From CAWIJJ01 sp963836405 (GTDB taxonomy: Bacteria > Acidobacteriota > Terriglobia > Bryobacterales > Bryobacteraceae), in NCBI GenBank assembly GCA_963836405.1, contig CAWIJL010000017.1, forward strand, positions 248,001 through 312,000: 64,000 nt of DNA. Direction: 5' to 3'. The notes under the pieces are model-generated. The model saw only the letters and a list, made by a program, of their open reading frames with translations. It was not told the DNA's origin and made no database searches. The position numbers were made by a program, and so were the translations under genes. Shown piece after piece: positions 1-9,670 of the stretch (its first letter is position 1; every line of letters begins with the position of its first letter).

Positions 1-119
1 TCCCCGGGAAACGGAACCGAGACTCGTGGCGGCGGCGGCGCACCCCGGTTGGCGCTGGCCGCTCTTTTGGCGCCGCAACCGCACAGGGCTATCGCTACCA
101 CGCTCACCGCCAGCCTCAT
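1..119 (-). CDS. Lipoprotein, N-terminal part only (runs off the left edge)
   Basis: Translating the minus strand from the ATG at 119 gives a basic start, a hydrophobic stretch (MRLAVSVVAIAL) and then CGCG, which fits a lipobox L-C-G-C with the second cysteine lipidated. A proline-rich stretch follows and the frame is open to the window edge, so only about 39 residues are visible. An in-frame ATG two codons upstream (125) is an alternative start. It lies downstream of dnaE on the same strand. A short Pro-rich linker followed by a V-P-F-P-G segment is compatible with an RlpA-type lytic transglycosylase, but the domain itself is outside the window, so that is only a guess. Confidence 0.55.
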   Translation of the reverse strand, partial: MRLAVSVVAIALCGCGAKRAASANRGAPPPPRVSVPFPG

Positions 120-232
120 GTACATCCTAGTCGTCGATTATGTCACGGCAGCCGCATTCCGGCCCAGAAGAAACATCGGCCGAGGCCGCCGCCGGCATTA
201 GCCCGCCACCGGGCCGAGTGCCCTGTCCGGCT

Positions 233-3200
233 CTACCCCGCCACTCTCTCGATCGCCTCGGCTCCGCAGATGGCTTCCACCGCCGCGCGAAATTCCTTGT
301 CCGGCCGTACCTTCGCCGGCACGTCCAGCAGCACCGCGAAATCCCGCGGCGCTTCCAGCCGGAAGCGCACCTGCGTCGTCCCCGGCTTCTTACGGAACAG
401 TTCCTCGAGCGCCTGGCGCCTGGTCCGCCCCGCCATTTCGCCCTACCCACACCCGGATCGAGATCACGCTCGGCATGTCCACCCGCGCATTGTCCAGCGG
501 TACGATGTCCTGCACCGAGATCTTCGTCCCCGCGCCCTCTTCGGGCAGCGCCAGCCCGCGCACCAGCACCGCCTGGTCTTCCACGATCAGCGGCGACAGC
601 CGCTCGTAGTTCGACGCGAAACACATCGCTTCCACCGACCCGCCGCGGTCTTCCAGCGTCATCGCCGCCCACGGCTTGCCTTCCTTGTTCCGCTTCCGCG
701 CGATCCCCGTCAGCACGCCGCACAACGCGACATCGGCGTTCTTCTGCAAGCCTTCCAGCGTCCCCGTGTTGTGCGTCGCCAGTTCGCAGATCTTTTCCTC
801 GTACCGGTCCAGCGGATGCCCCGTCACCCAGTAACCGAGCAGTTCTTTTTCCCCGGCCAGCTTGTCTTTCTCGGTCCAGTCCGGAACGTTCGGCAGCCGC
901 GCCTCGTGCGGCGTTTCCGCCATCAGGTCGCCGAACAGCCCTTCCTGTCCGCATTCCCGGTCGCGCTGCACGCGCTGCCCCGCTTCCATCGCCCCTTCCA
1001 CCGCCGCGAATTTCTGGCTGCGCGTCCCTTCCAGGTTGTCCATCGCCCCGGCGCGGATCAGGCTCTCGATCATCCGCCGGTTCACCGCGCTCAAATCCAC
1101 CTTCTCGCAGAACTCGTACAGCGACCGGAACCGCCCCACTTCCTGCCGCGCGCGCCCGATCGCCTCCACCGCCGACTGCCCCAGGTTCTTCACCGCCCCC
1201 AGCCCGAACCGGATGGCGCCCGCGTCCGGCGTAAAGCTCCACTCGCTCGCGTTCACGTCCGGCGCCAGCACCGTGATGCCCATTTCCCGGCATTCGTTGA
1301 TGTACTTCACCACCTTCGCCGTGTTGCCCGTTTCCGAGGTCAGCAGCGCGGCCATGAAGTCCACCGGGTAATGCGCTTTCAAATATGCCGTCACGTACGC
1401 CAGGTACGCGTACGCCGCCGAGTGCGATTTGTTGAACCCGTAGCCCGCGAACTGCTCCATCAGATCGAAGATCTTCTCGATCTTCTTCTGCGGGAACCCG
1501 CGCTCCAGCGCGCCCTGGATGAAGCGCTCGCGCTGCTTCGCCATCTCCTCGAGCTTCTTCTTGCCCATCGCCCGGCGCAGCAGGTCCGCATCGCCCAGCG
1601 AGTACCCGGCCAGGCGGTTGGAGATCTGCATCACCTGTTCCTGGTACACGATCACGCCGTAGGTCTCCTCGAGCAGTTCCTTGAGCTCCGGCAGGTCGTA
1701 CTGCACCGCGCGCCGTCCCACTTGCGCTCGATGAAGTCGTCCACCATCCCGCCCTGAATCGGACCCGGCCGGTAAAGCGCGTTGAGCGCCGTCAGGTCCT
1801 CCAGCCGGCTCGGCTGGTAGCGCCGCAGAATGTCGCGCATGCCCGGCGATTCGAACTGGAACACGCCGCTCGTGAAGCCCTTGCAGAAGATCTCGTAGGT
1901 GGCCGCATCGTCCAGCGGCAGGTCCTCCGGAACCAGCTTCACGCCGTGCCGCTGCTCGATCAGCCGCAGCGCGTCCTGGATGAGCGTCAGCGTCGTCAGC
2001 CCCAGGAAATCCATCTTCAGCAGCGACAGCTTTTCGAGGCCGCCCATGTCGTACTGCGTCACGATTTCGTCGCGGTTCGTCTTGTACAGCGGCACCAGTT
2101 CCTTGAGCGGCTGCGGCGAAATCACCACGCCCGCCGCGTGCACCGAACAGTTGCGCGCCAGGCCCTCCAGGCGCAGCGCCACCTTCAGCACATCGTCCAC
2201 CCGCGGGTCCTTCTTCGCCGCCTCCCCGAACCCCGGCTCCGCCTTCATCGCGTCGTCCAGCTTGATGTTCAGGACGTTCGGCACCATCTTGGTGATCCGC
2301 TCCACGTCGGCGAACGGCATGTCCAGCACGCGCCCCACGTCCTTGATCGCCGCCCGCGCCCCCAGCGTGTTGAACGTGATGATCTGCGCCACCTGCTCGC
2401 GGCCGTACTTCTCGGTGACGTACTGGATCACTTCGCCGCGGCGGTTCATGCAGAAGTCGATATCGATATCCGGCATGCTGACGCGCTCCGGATTCAGGAA
2501 GCGCTCGAACAGCAGCCCGTATTGCAGCGGGTCGATGTCGGTGATCGCCATCGCATAGCCCACCAGGCTCCCGCCGCCGAACCGCGCCCCGGACCCACCG
2601 GAATCCCCATGTCCTTCGCGTACCGGATGAAGTCCCAGACGATCAGGAAGTAGCCGGAAAACTTCATCTGCTGGATGATCTGGATCTCGCGGTCCAGCCG
2701 TTCCGCGTACTCGGCCAGGTCGTGCTTCAGGATTCCCTTGGCGCGCATCGCCTCCAGGCGCGGGCGCCGCTTCTCGAATCCCTGCCGCGCCACGTATTCG
2801 AAGTAGGTGTCGGTCGAGTGCTCCGCCGGCACGTCGAACTTCGGGAACGGCTCCTTGACCTTCTCCAGCTTCACGTTGCAGCGCTGCGCGATCTCCCAGG
2901 TGCGGTCCACCGCGTCTTCGAGCTCACCGAACAGCTCCATCATCTCGTCGCGCGTCTTCAGGTAAAAGTCCGGCGTGCTCCACCGCATCCGGTTCGGATC
3001 GTTCATGGTCTTGCCGGTCTGGATGCACAGCAGAATCTCGTGCGCCCGCGCATCGTCGCTTCGCAGGTAGTGCGAATCGTTGGTCGCCACCAGCGGGATG
3101 CCCGTCTCCTGCGAAAGCCGGTTCAATTGCGGCGTCAGCCGCTTGTCCTGTTCGAGGTGATGGTCCTGCACTTCCAGGAAGAAATTGTTCCGCCCGAATA

Positions 3201-3685
3201 TGTCCGCATACGTGTGCGCCATGCGCCGCGCCTCGTCGTATTTATCCGAAAGGATGGTCTCCTGAATGTGTCCGCGCAGGCACGCCGACATCGCGATCAG
3301 CCCCTTGGAGTGCTGCGCCAGCAGGTCCTTGTCGATGCGCGGCTTGTAATAGAACCCGTCCAGGTACCCCGTCGAAACCAGCCTGATCAGGTTCCGGTAG
3401 CCTTCCTGGTTCTCGCACAGCAGCACCAGGTGGTTGTAGCGGTCCGTGTCCGACCGCGTTTTATGCCCCTGCTGCGAAACGTACATCTCGCAGCCGATCA
3501 CCGGATGCACGCCCGGCCTTTCGCGCGGCGTTGTAGAACTTCACCGCGCCGAACAGATTGCCGTGGTCCGTCATGGCCACGGCCGGCATCTTCTGCTCGA
3601 CCATGATCTGCATCAACTGGTCGATATCGCAGGCGCCGTCAAGCAGGGAATAATCGGTATGGCAATGCAGGTGGACAAAAGACAT
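233..3685 (-). CDS. dnaE: DNA polymerase III alpha subunit, split by four single-base indels
   Basis: Replicative polymerase subunit of the C family. The N-terminus (MSFVHLHCHTDYSLLDG) is a PHP domain, followed by the G-P-G-R-G-S-A-A-G motif, the catalytic P-D-I-D-I-D-F (coded near 2452-2477) and a C-terminal OB-fold-like segment. The protein continues through five overlapping frames: 3685-3461, 3510-2494, 2563-1652, 1721-390 and 436-233. Each junction is repaired by one base in a G run on the coding strand: one extra G near 3510, one missing near 2570, one missing near 1718 and one extra near 440. The net change is zero, and the whole span is exactly 1151 codons, normal for DnaE. I therefore read this as one intact gene with consensus errors rather than a pseudogene. 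Confidence 0.93.
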
Positions 3686-3758
3686 GCGTGCGCGCTCGTT
3701 AGCCTGGGGAGGTGCTACCTATTTTACCAGCCGGAGGCGGTCCCTGTGCCGTGTCCCG

Positions 3759-4778
3759 TCAATGCACAATCTGCTGCTTCACCCGCAGCGTGTCGCCGGT
3801 ATCCTCCATCTCGAACAGCTTCCCGCGAGCCTGCCGGAAGGGTTGGTGCAGCACCATCATGAGCTTGCCTTCGAACGATTCGAACAGCATTCCGTGACCG
3901 CTATCATTCCCCACGAGCACGTCATCCTGCTTCCAAGGCCCTCGCAGCCTGCCCGAAGTCGAGTGCGCCAGCGTCTCCACATAGAGCCCGTCGCGATAGC
4001 TCGACCACAACATCGCCAGATTGCCGTTCTTCGTCCGGTACAGACAGGGACCGTCCGTGACATAAGTGGCCAACTCGCCGGGTTTTCTCTCCCGTTCTTT
4101 CACCCACGGCGCCTCCGACGCTTTGAACAACAGGAACGGCGCCCCCGCCGCGGCCGACAAATCTACCTTCAACGGGACTGCCTCGATGGTTCCATCGAGG
4201 GCCTGAAGCCATTCGTGCGCATACACCATGTACGGCGTACCGCCCTCGACGTACAACGTCCCGTCCAGCGTCATCAGGCTTGCGGGCGGAGCCGGGCTGT
4301 TTCCAATCGGCTGGAACGGCCCGTCCGGCGTGTCCGCCACGAAGATCTGCGTCCCTCGCAGGTGCGGTTTCGCCTTGCGGCCGTTGTACACCGGCAGTTT
4401 CTCCTCGTCGTCGTAGGGGAGCGGCTTGCCGCTGTTGTGCAGCGTCGCCAGCAGGTAGTACTTGCCCCGGTACAGATGCACCTCTGGAGCCCAGACCCCC
4501 TCGCGCGGGTCGGCCCAAAGCCCGTCGGGAACCTCGAAAACGGTGTAGGGGCCATCCCAATGCAACAGGTCCTTGCTCTTGTAGGCCACGACACCACCTC
4601 GCCCGCCGCCTAACTGACGGGCGCCGGCGGCATTGTACAGATAGTACGTGTTTGTTTTCGCGTACGGGAGAATGAACGGGTCGTGCAGATAGAAGTCGCT
4701 GAACTCCAACCCGGTCTTCACGGGCGTCTGGGCGAAAAGCGACGCGGCCACCAACGGCAAACACCAGAGTTTCGGCAT
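3759..4778 (-). CDS. Secreted glycoside hydrolase family 43 (arabinanase/xylosidase-like)
   Basis: 339-aa exported enzyme predicted to cleave arabinose- or xylose-containing glycans. A Sec signal peptide (about residues 1-17, ending F-A-Q) precedes a five-bladed propeller. Family features are L-H-D-P-F with Asp33 as likely catalytic base, W-A-P-E-V at 97-101, and L-D-G-T-L-Y-V-E-G-G with Asp172 and Glu178 as the likely pKa modulator and general acid. A strong AGGAGG sits four bases before the ATG. It is divergent from a sulfatase across 137 bp. Family assignment is firm; the substrate cannot be read from sequence. Confidence 0.85.
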   Translation of the reverse strand: MPKLWCLPLVAASLFAQTPVKTGLEFSDFYLHDPFILPYAKTNTYYLYNAAGARQLGGGRGGVVAYKSKDLLHWDGPYTVFEVPDGLWADPREGVWAPEVHLYRGKYYLLATLHNSGKPLPYDDEEKLPVYNGRKAKPHLRGTQIFVADTPDGPFQPIGNSPAPPASLMTLDGTLYVEGGTPYMVYAHEWLQALDGTIEAVPLKVDLSAAAGAPFLLFKASEAPWVKERERKPGELATYVTDGPCLYRTKNGNLAMLWSSYRDGLYVETLAHSTSGRLRGPWKQDDVLVGNDSGHGMLFESFEGKLMMVLHQPFRQARGKLFEMEDTGDTLRVKQQIVH

Positions 4779-4915
4779 CGATCCTCCTGAATGCTACACT
4801 ACTGCACTCACCACCCTTCTAGGGCGAGAGTGTCATAATAAGGGCCGAATCACCGGCGCCGGCCGGTCCAAGGAGGCTGAACGGAGCTAAACTTCGATTT
4901 CAGAGCGGAAGACCC
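4779..4915. promoter_or_regulatory. Divergent intergenic promoter region, GH43 / sulfatase
   Basis: 137-bp gap between two genes reading away from each other, so promoters for both must lie here or nearby. A CATAAT box near 4834 on the plus strand is a possible -10 for the sulfatase. On the minus strand only the AGGAGG ribosome site of the GH43 gene is clear. No convincing operator palindrome was seen. Confidence 0.4.
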
Positions 4916-6481
4916 ATGAAAAACACATCCCCGACAATCACTCGCCGGAGTTTCACAGCCCGCGCCGCCGGCCTCGCGGCTACCCCGCTTCTCGGAGCCG
5001 CTGCCGCTTCAAGGCCGAACATCCTCTACATCATGACGGATGACCATGCCTCCCAGGCGATGAGTTGTTACGGCAGCAAGGTGAACCAGACCCCTAACCT
5101 CGACCGCATTGCCAAAGAAGGCATCCGCATGGACCGGGTCTTCGCCACCAATTCGATCTGCACTCCGAGCCGCGCTACGATCCTCACCGGCAAGTACAGC
5201 CACATGAACGGCGTGCCGGTCTTCAACCGCTTCGACGGATCGCAGCCGACCGTAGCCAGGATGCTCCAGACTTCGGGGTATCACACCGCCATGGTCGGGA
5301 AGTGGCACCTCGGGAGCGACCCCACCGGGTTCGACTATTGGAATATCCTTCCGGGCCAGGGAGTCTATAACGACCCAACACTTTACGACAAGGACGGCTC
5401 CACGGTTTACAAAGGCTACGCCACCGATATCATTACCGACATCACCATCGCCGCGCTCAAGGATCGTCCGAAAGACAAGCCGTTCTTCATGATGTCGCAC
5501 CACAAAGCGCCCCACCGCGAGTGGACTCCCGACGAAAAGCATCGCAAGATGTTCGAGAACAAGCACATTCCAGAGCCGCTCACGCTGCGAGACGACTATG
5601 CCGGCAGGACCGACGCGTTGCGCGAACAGCTGCAATCGGTCTTTCGGGACCTGACCCGGCGCGATCTCAAGATACCGCCCCCGCCCGGCTTGTCGGGCGC
5701 GGAGCTGCGCAACTGGTATTCGGTGAAGCCCACCCAAGTCGAGACAGTAATCGACGGAGTCAAAAAGGTGCTGACCGGCAAGGCACTGGAGGACTGGAAG
5801 TACCAACGCTATATGCAGGATTATCTGGCCTGCGTGCAAAGCGTGGACGATAATGTCGGCCGCCTGCTCGACTGGCTGGATGGTAACGGCCTCAGGGAGA
5901 ACACCATCGTCATTTACTCGAGCGACCAGGGCTTCTTCCTCGGCGAGCACGGGTTGTTTGACAAACGCTTCATGTACGAAGAAGCGCTGCGCATGCCCTT
6001 TGTGGCCCGGTGGCCCGGCGTAATCCGTGCGGGAAGCACGTCCAAGGCGATCGGCATCAACTGCGACTTCGCTCCAACCTTCCTCGATGCGGCCGGTCAG
6101 TCGGCACCGGGCGATATGCAGGGCCGCAGTTTCCTTCCCGTCTGGAAAGGGAGCACCCCGCGGGACTGGCGCCACTCCATGTATTACCGCTATTACCACG
6201 ATCCGGGCGACCACAACACGCGGGCGCATTACGGCGTCCGGACCGATACCCACAAGCTGATCTATTTCTGGAAAAAAGATCAGTGGGAATGTTACGACCT
6301 TACGGCGGACCCGCTGGAGATGCATAACATCTATAGCGATCCCAAGGCTCAAAAGCTGGTGGCGCAAATGAAGCAGGAACTCTACCGGCTCAAGAAGGAA
6401 TTGAAGGACGACGACCAGTTTGCCAACGAACAGCCGCGCGAGTCGTCCTACGTCCAGGCCCCGCCGCTCAAAAAGAAGTGA
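4916..6481 (+). CDS. Tat-exported sulfatase (type I, formylglycine)
   Basis: 521-aa arylsulfatase-family enzyme expected to remove sulfate esters from a polysaccharide or organic sulfate outside the cytoplasm. A twin-arginine signal (T-R-R-S-F-T) lies at the N-terminus. Metal-binding Asp42-Asp43 follow a strand typical of the alkaline phosphatase fold. The formylglycine motif C-T-P-S-R starts at Cys82 and continues A-T-I-L-T-G-K. S-S-D-Q-G later supplies further metal ligands. Several paralogues occur in the window (16859-18325 and the degenerate 43332-44507). Likely partner of the divergent GH43 in degrading sulfated plant or algal glycans; the substrate is unknown. Confidence 0.9.
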   Translation: MKNTSPTITRRSFTARAAGLAATPLLGAAAASRPNILYIMTDDHASQAMSCYGSKVNQTPNLDRIAKEGIRMDRVFATNSICTPSRATILTGKYSHMNGVPVFNRFDGSQPTVARMLQTSGYHTAMVGKWHLGSDPTGFDYWNILPGQGVYNDPTLYDKDGSTVYKGYATDIITDITIAALKDRPKDKPFFMMSHHKAPHREWTPDEKHRKMFENKHIPEPLTLRDDYAGRTDALREQLQSVFRDLTRRDLKIPPPPGLSGAELRNWYSVKPTQVETVIDGVKKVLTGKALEDWKYQRYMQDYLACVQSVDDNVGRLLDWLDGNGLRENTIVIYSSDQGFFLGEHGLFDKRFMYEEALRMPFVARWPGVIRAGSTSKAIGINCDFAPTFLDAAGQSAPGDMQGRSFLPVWKGSTPRDWRHSMYYRYYHDPGDHNTRAHYGVRTDTHKLIYFWKKDQWECYDLTADPLEMHNIYSDPKAQKLVAQMKQELYRLKKELKDDDQFANEQPRESSYVQAPPLKKK

Positions 6482-6593
6482 TGATCCGTTTCACCACGTA
6501 GGCCCCAGGCCCAGGCCGACAGCGCGCCGAACGCTGCAAGTGTTTTCTTCGTCAGGCGCGCCTCATAGGGAGCGGCCGGGGCCACGGTACATC

Positions 6594-6638
6594 GCCCGGC
6601 GGGACGATTCTCCACCCGCCTCGCCGGGCTGCTATGAT
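6594..6638 (+). promoter_or_regulatory. Inverted repeat next to a TATGAT box upstream of the RNA helicase
   Basis: An 8-bp perfect inverted repeat (GCCCGGCG at 6594-6601, CGCCGGGC at 6622-6629) ends four bases before TATGAT (6633-6638), a good -10 hexamer. If that promoter is used, the helicase mRNA has a leader of about 80 nt. The repeat could be an operator or the terminator of the preceding sulfatase. The rest of 6482-6722 holds no gene I can support. Confidence 0.35.
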
Positions 6639-6722
6639 AGGGATGCACGAAGATCGATCTGCAAGCTTTCTCCCCTCACCGGTAGGCGGTTCGCCGATTT
6701 CCCCTTCTGAACAACTTGACGA

Positions 6723-7943
6723 ATGAAAACTTTTTCTGAAACATCTCTATCTCCCCTCCTGAAGACCAACCTCTCCCGCAACGGATTCACCGTACCCACC
6801 GCGATCCAGGCGATGGCCATCGAGCCGGCGCTTGCAGGAAACGACCTGGTCGCCACCGCGCAAACCGGAACCGGCAAGACGCTGGCGTTTGTGCTGCCTG
6901 TGATTCAGGCGCTGGCCGCCAAGGGCGCGCCGGCGGGAATCCGCGCCGTTATTCTGAGCCCCACCCGGGAACTGGCGCTGCAAATCAACGAAACTTTTAC
7001 ACTGATGGCCGCGAACAGCGGTGTACGCGCCGCCGTGGTGGTGGGCGGCCTGAGCGAGAAGGCGCAACTACAAGCCATACGCAAAGGCGCGCAGGTGCTG
7101 ATCGCCACCGCCGGGCGGCTCTACGATTACCTGAGCCGCGGACTGGTGAAACTGGGAGGCGTGAGCATCCTGGTGCTGGACGAAGCGGACCGCATGCTGG
7201 ACATGGGTTTTCTGCCGACGATCCAACGCATCATGGCGGCGCTTCCGCAGCAGCGGCAGACGCTGTTCTTTTCGGCGACCATCGAAAGCTCCGTGAAGCA
7301 CCTGGTGGACTCGCATGTCCCCAACGGAATCCGGATCGAATTGGGATCGACAACCAAACCGGCCGAGCAGGTGGACCTGCACCTTTATGAAGTCGAACCG
7401 GACCGCAAGCTGGAATTGCTCCACGGTCTGCTGCGAAAGGAAGATGGCTCATTCCTGGTGTTCGCGCGGACGAAGCACGGCGCGGACCGCCTGGCACGAC
7501 GACTGGCCGGCGAGGGCGTGAAGGCGGCGGCGATCCACGGGGACCGGACGCAGAACCAGCGCAACCAGGCGCTGCGCGGGTTCCAGGAAGGATTCTACCG
7601 CGTGCTCGTGGCCACCGACGTGGCAGCGCGCGGTATTCATGTGGACGGCATCGCGCACGTGGTGAATTACGATTTGCCGCAGGCGCCGGAAGACTTCATT
7701 CACCGCGTCGGGCGCACGGGCCGGGCCGGAGCGCGGGGCACTGCCTCGACTTTTGGCACGCGGGCCGAGCGGTTGGCGATTGCCGACATCGAACGCAAGC
7801 TGGCCATCCGCCTGGTGCGTTACAGCGAGCCGGGCGAAGTGGCGGCGGAGCAGGGTGCGGCGCCGAGGCCGCAGGAGCGGCGCTGGCGGTCGTTCGGGCC
7901 TTCGCGCGGCACGGGGCGGCGGTCGATGCGCCGGGCAGTGTAG
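6723..7943 (+). CDS. rhlE: DEAD-box ATP-dependent RNA helicase, RhlE type
   Basis: 406-aa cytoplasmic RNA helicase that remodels structured RNA or ribosome assembly intermediates. All core motifs are present: A-Q-T-G-T-G-K-T at 46-53, P-T-R-E-L-A near 80, D-E-A-D at 153-156, S-A-T at 184-186, and H-R-V-G-R-T-G-R at 327-334. The tail of about 45 residues is basic, as in RhlE-like helicases. Such genes are often cold-induced and autoregulated through their leaders, and an ~80-nt leader is possible here. The ribosome site before the ATG is weak. Confidence 0.9.
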   Translation: MKTFSETSLSPLLKTNLSRNGFTVPTAIQAMAIEPALAGNDLVATAQTGTGKTLAFVLPVIQALAAKGAPAGIRAVILSPTRELALQINETFTLMAANSGVRAAVVVGGLSEKAQLQAIRKGAQVLIATAGRLYDYLSRGLVKLGGVSILVLDEADRMLDMGFLPTIQRIMAALPQQRQTLFFSATIESSVKHLVDSHVPNGIRIELGSTTKPAEQVDLHLYEVEPDRKLELLHGLLRKEDGSFLVFARTKHGADRLARRLAGEGVKAAAIHGDRTQNQRNQALRGFQEGFYRVLVATDVAARGIHVDGIAHVVNYDLPQAPEDFIHRVGRTGRAGARGTASTFGTRAERLAIADIERKLAIRLVRYSEPGEVAAEQGAAPRPQERRWRSFGPSRGTGRRSMRRAV

Positions 7944-7977
7944 AGTTTTTCCGCACAGAAAAACCCGAGGCTCCGTA

Positions 7978-8008
7978 TTTCGGTGGTAAAATCACAATAC
8001 CACCGAAA
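7978..8008. repeat. Perfect 11-bp inverted repeat between rhlE and the radical SAM gene
   Basis: TTTCGGTGGTA at 7978-7988 and its exact complement at 7998-8008 are separated by nine A-rich bases. No T run follows, so it is not a classic intrinsic terminator. The loop region includes TAAAAT, a possible -10 for the gene starting at 8056. It may be an operator or a processed RNA hairpin. Confidence 0.5.
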
Positions 8009-8055
8009 GCGGATCCTGTTCGGCCGCATTAGCGGCTAAGACTTGGCCTGGGCAC

Positions 8056-9630
8056 ATGAAAATCCTTCTCTACAACCCCGATAACGGCATCACGCAAAAC
8101 TTCATGCCGCACCTGTGGATGTTCCTGCTTCAGGCGCTGACACCCGCGGGACACGAAGTGACGCTGATCGATGGAAACACCCAGCCGCTGACGGACGCGG
8201 AACTGGTGGCGTTGCTTAAGGAACAGGGCATCGGCTTGGTCGGGATCGGCGCCATGACGCGCATGATTGCGAAGGCATACCGGGTGGCGGACGCAATCCG
8301 CGCGGCGGGCGTGCCGGTAGTGATGGGCGGACCGCACGTTACCGAGGTTCCGGACGAAGCCTTGGGTAAGGACGGCGGACCGCGTCATGCCGATGCCGTC
8401 GCGCTGGGCGAGGCGGACCAGACCTGGCCGTTGATCGTGGCCGATGCGGCGCGCGGCAAGTTGAAGGAAGTCTACTCTCCGGTGGACGCATTCGGGCAGG
8501 AACAGAAGCCCACCTTGCAGGACTACCCGGAGATTCCGTGGGAAGCGCTCGACATGCGCCAGTTCAATCGCATTCCGGCGTTCTTCCGCCCCATCATGCG
8601 GAAACTCCAGTATGAGTGGGAGACGTTCCACATTATTCCGATCGAGTCCGGGCGCGGGTGTCCGTACGGCTGCGAGTTCTGCACCGTGACGGGTTTCTTC
8701 GGCGATTCCATCCGGTTTCGCACCAACGAAAGCATCGTGCGGGAGATGCTGGCGCTCAAGCGGCGGGCGAGCGAGAGCCGCGGCAAGATCGCGGTATTCT
8801 TCGTGGACGACAATTTCGCGATCAACGTGAAGCGCACCAAGTCGCTGCTGCGCGATATTATCGCCGCGGGTGCTGCGATGTCGTGGGTGGCGCAGATCAG
8901 CGCAAACCTGCTGCGCGACCAGGAGCTGGTGGACCTGATCGCGGATTCGGGCGGGAAATGGATCTTCATCGGCATGGAGTCGCTGGATGCGGCCAACCTG
9001 GCCAGCGTCCGGAAGAGCTTCAACAAGCCGGCCGAGTACGCTACGGTGCTGGAGAGGCTGGCGCGTCGGAACGTCTACGCCATCACGTCGTTCATTTTCG
9101 GGCTGGACAACGACACGGAAGGGGTGGCCGAGCGGACGCTGGCGGAGATCCGGAACTGGCCGCCGGTGCTGCCGGTTTTCGGGCAGATCACGCCATTTCC
9201 GGCCACGCCGCTCTACGACCGGCTGGCGAAGGAAGGCCGGCTCACGAGGCCCAAACACTGGCTGGATTTCGCGCCGTTCCAGATGGCGCACACGCCGTTG
9301 AAGCTGAGCATTCCACAGGTGCAGCAGGAAGTGCGATACGCGTGGATGAACTCCTACAGCCCGGAGGCCACCGCGGCGGCGATTGAATCGATCGCATCGG
9401 CGCCGGTGCCCTACAAGATCAGCCACCTGGCGTCACGCCTGTTTTTCCGCGGTATCTACTTTCCGCAAAAAGGGACCTGGAAGTGGCTCAAGCTCATCGC
9501 GCAGAATCGGCGCACTGTCTTCCGCATCATCCGCGAGTCGTTTACGCAATGGCACGGAACGGAGCCGCGGGAACCGCAGCTTGACTTCAATTCGGCGCCG
9601 GCGCCGGCGCCGACCGATTCCTCTTCGTAG
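8056..9630 (+). CDS. Cobalamin-binding-type radical SAM enzyme
   Basis: 524-aa protein with an N-terminal B12-binding Rossmann-like domain (about 1-140, with G-G-P-H at 91-94) and a radical SAM domain with the iron-sulfur cysteines Cys202, Cys206 and Cys209 in G-C-P-Y-G-C-E-F-C. The later T-P-F-P-A-T-P-L-Y-D-R-L segment is typical of this class, which includes methyltransferases and hopanoid- or pigment-modifying enzymes such as HpnP, HpnJ and BchE. The C-terminal ~150 residues are a family-specific extension ending in an Ala/Pro-rich tail. Neighbours do not suggest a pathway, so the substrate is unknown. Confidence 0.85.
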   Translation: MKILLYNPDNGITQNFMPHLWMFLLQALTPAGHEVTLIDGNTQPLTDAELVALLKEQGIGLVGIGAMTRMIAKAYRVADAIRAAGVPVVMGGPHVTEVPDEALGKDGGPRHADAVALGEADQTWPLIVADAARGKLKEVYSPVDAFGQEQKPTLQDYPEIPWEALDMRQFNRIPAFFRPIMRKLQYEWETFHIIPIESGRGCPYGCEFCTVTGFFGDSIRFRTNESIVREMLALKRRASESRGKIAVFFVDDNFAINVKRTKSLLRDIIAAGAAMSWVAQISANLLRDQELVDLIADSGGKWIFIGMESLDAANLASVRKSFNKPAEYATVLERLARRNVYAITSFIFGLDNDTEGVAERTLAEIRNWPPVLPVFGQITPFPATPLYDRLAKEGRLTRPKHWLDFAPFQMAHTPLKLSIPQVQQEVRYAWMNSYSPEATAAAIESIASAPVPYKISHLASRLFFRGIYFPQKGTWKWLKLIAQNRRTVFRIIRESFTQWHGTEPREPQLDFNSAPAPAPTDSSS

Positions 9631-9658
9631 GCGGCGCTCAGTGGGAGGCGGAGCCCGG

Positions 9659-9664
9659 TAGAAT
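9659..9664 (+). promoter_or_regulatory. TAGAAT -10 box placed for a leaderless transcript
   Basis: TAGAAT ends six bases before the ATG at 9671, which would put the transcription start on the A of the start codon. No clear -35 was seen. The same spacing occurs before three other genes in the window. Confidence 0.4.
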
Positions 9665-9670
9665 GGGCCA

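Noticed and set aside
270..1757. Long plus-strand open frame opposite dnaE
   Set aside because: Arg/His/Leu-rich antisense shadow of a clear DnaE sequence, no signal or domain.
233..3685. Programmed ribosomal frameshifting in dnaE
   Set aside because: Four separate shifts in both directions at plain G runs, without slippery heptamers or downstream stimulators, fit consensus errors better.
6448..6648. Possible small gene on the minus strand after the sulfatase
   Set aside because: Composition is not protein-like, no ribosome site, and it overlaps the end of the sulfatase gene.
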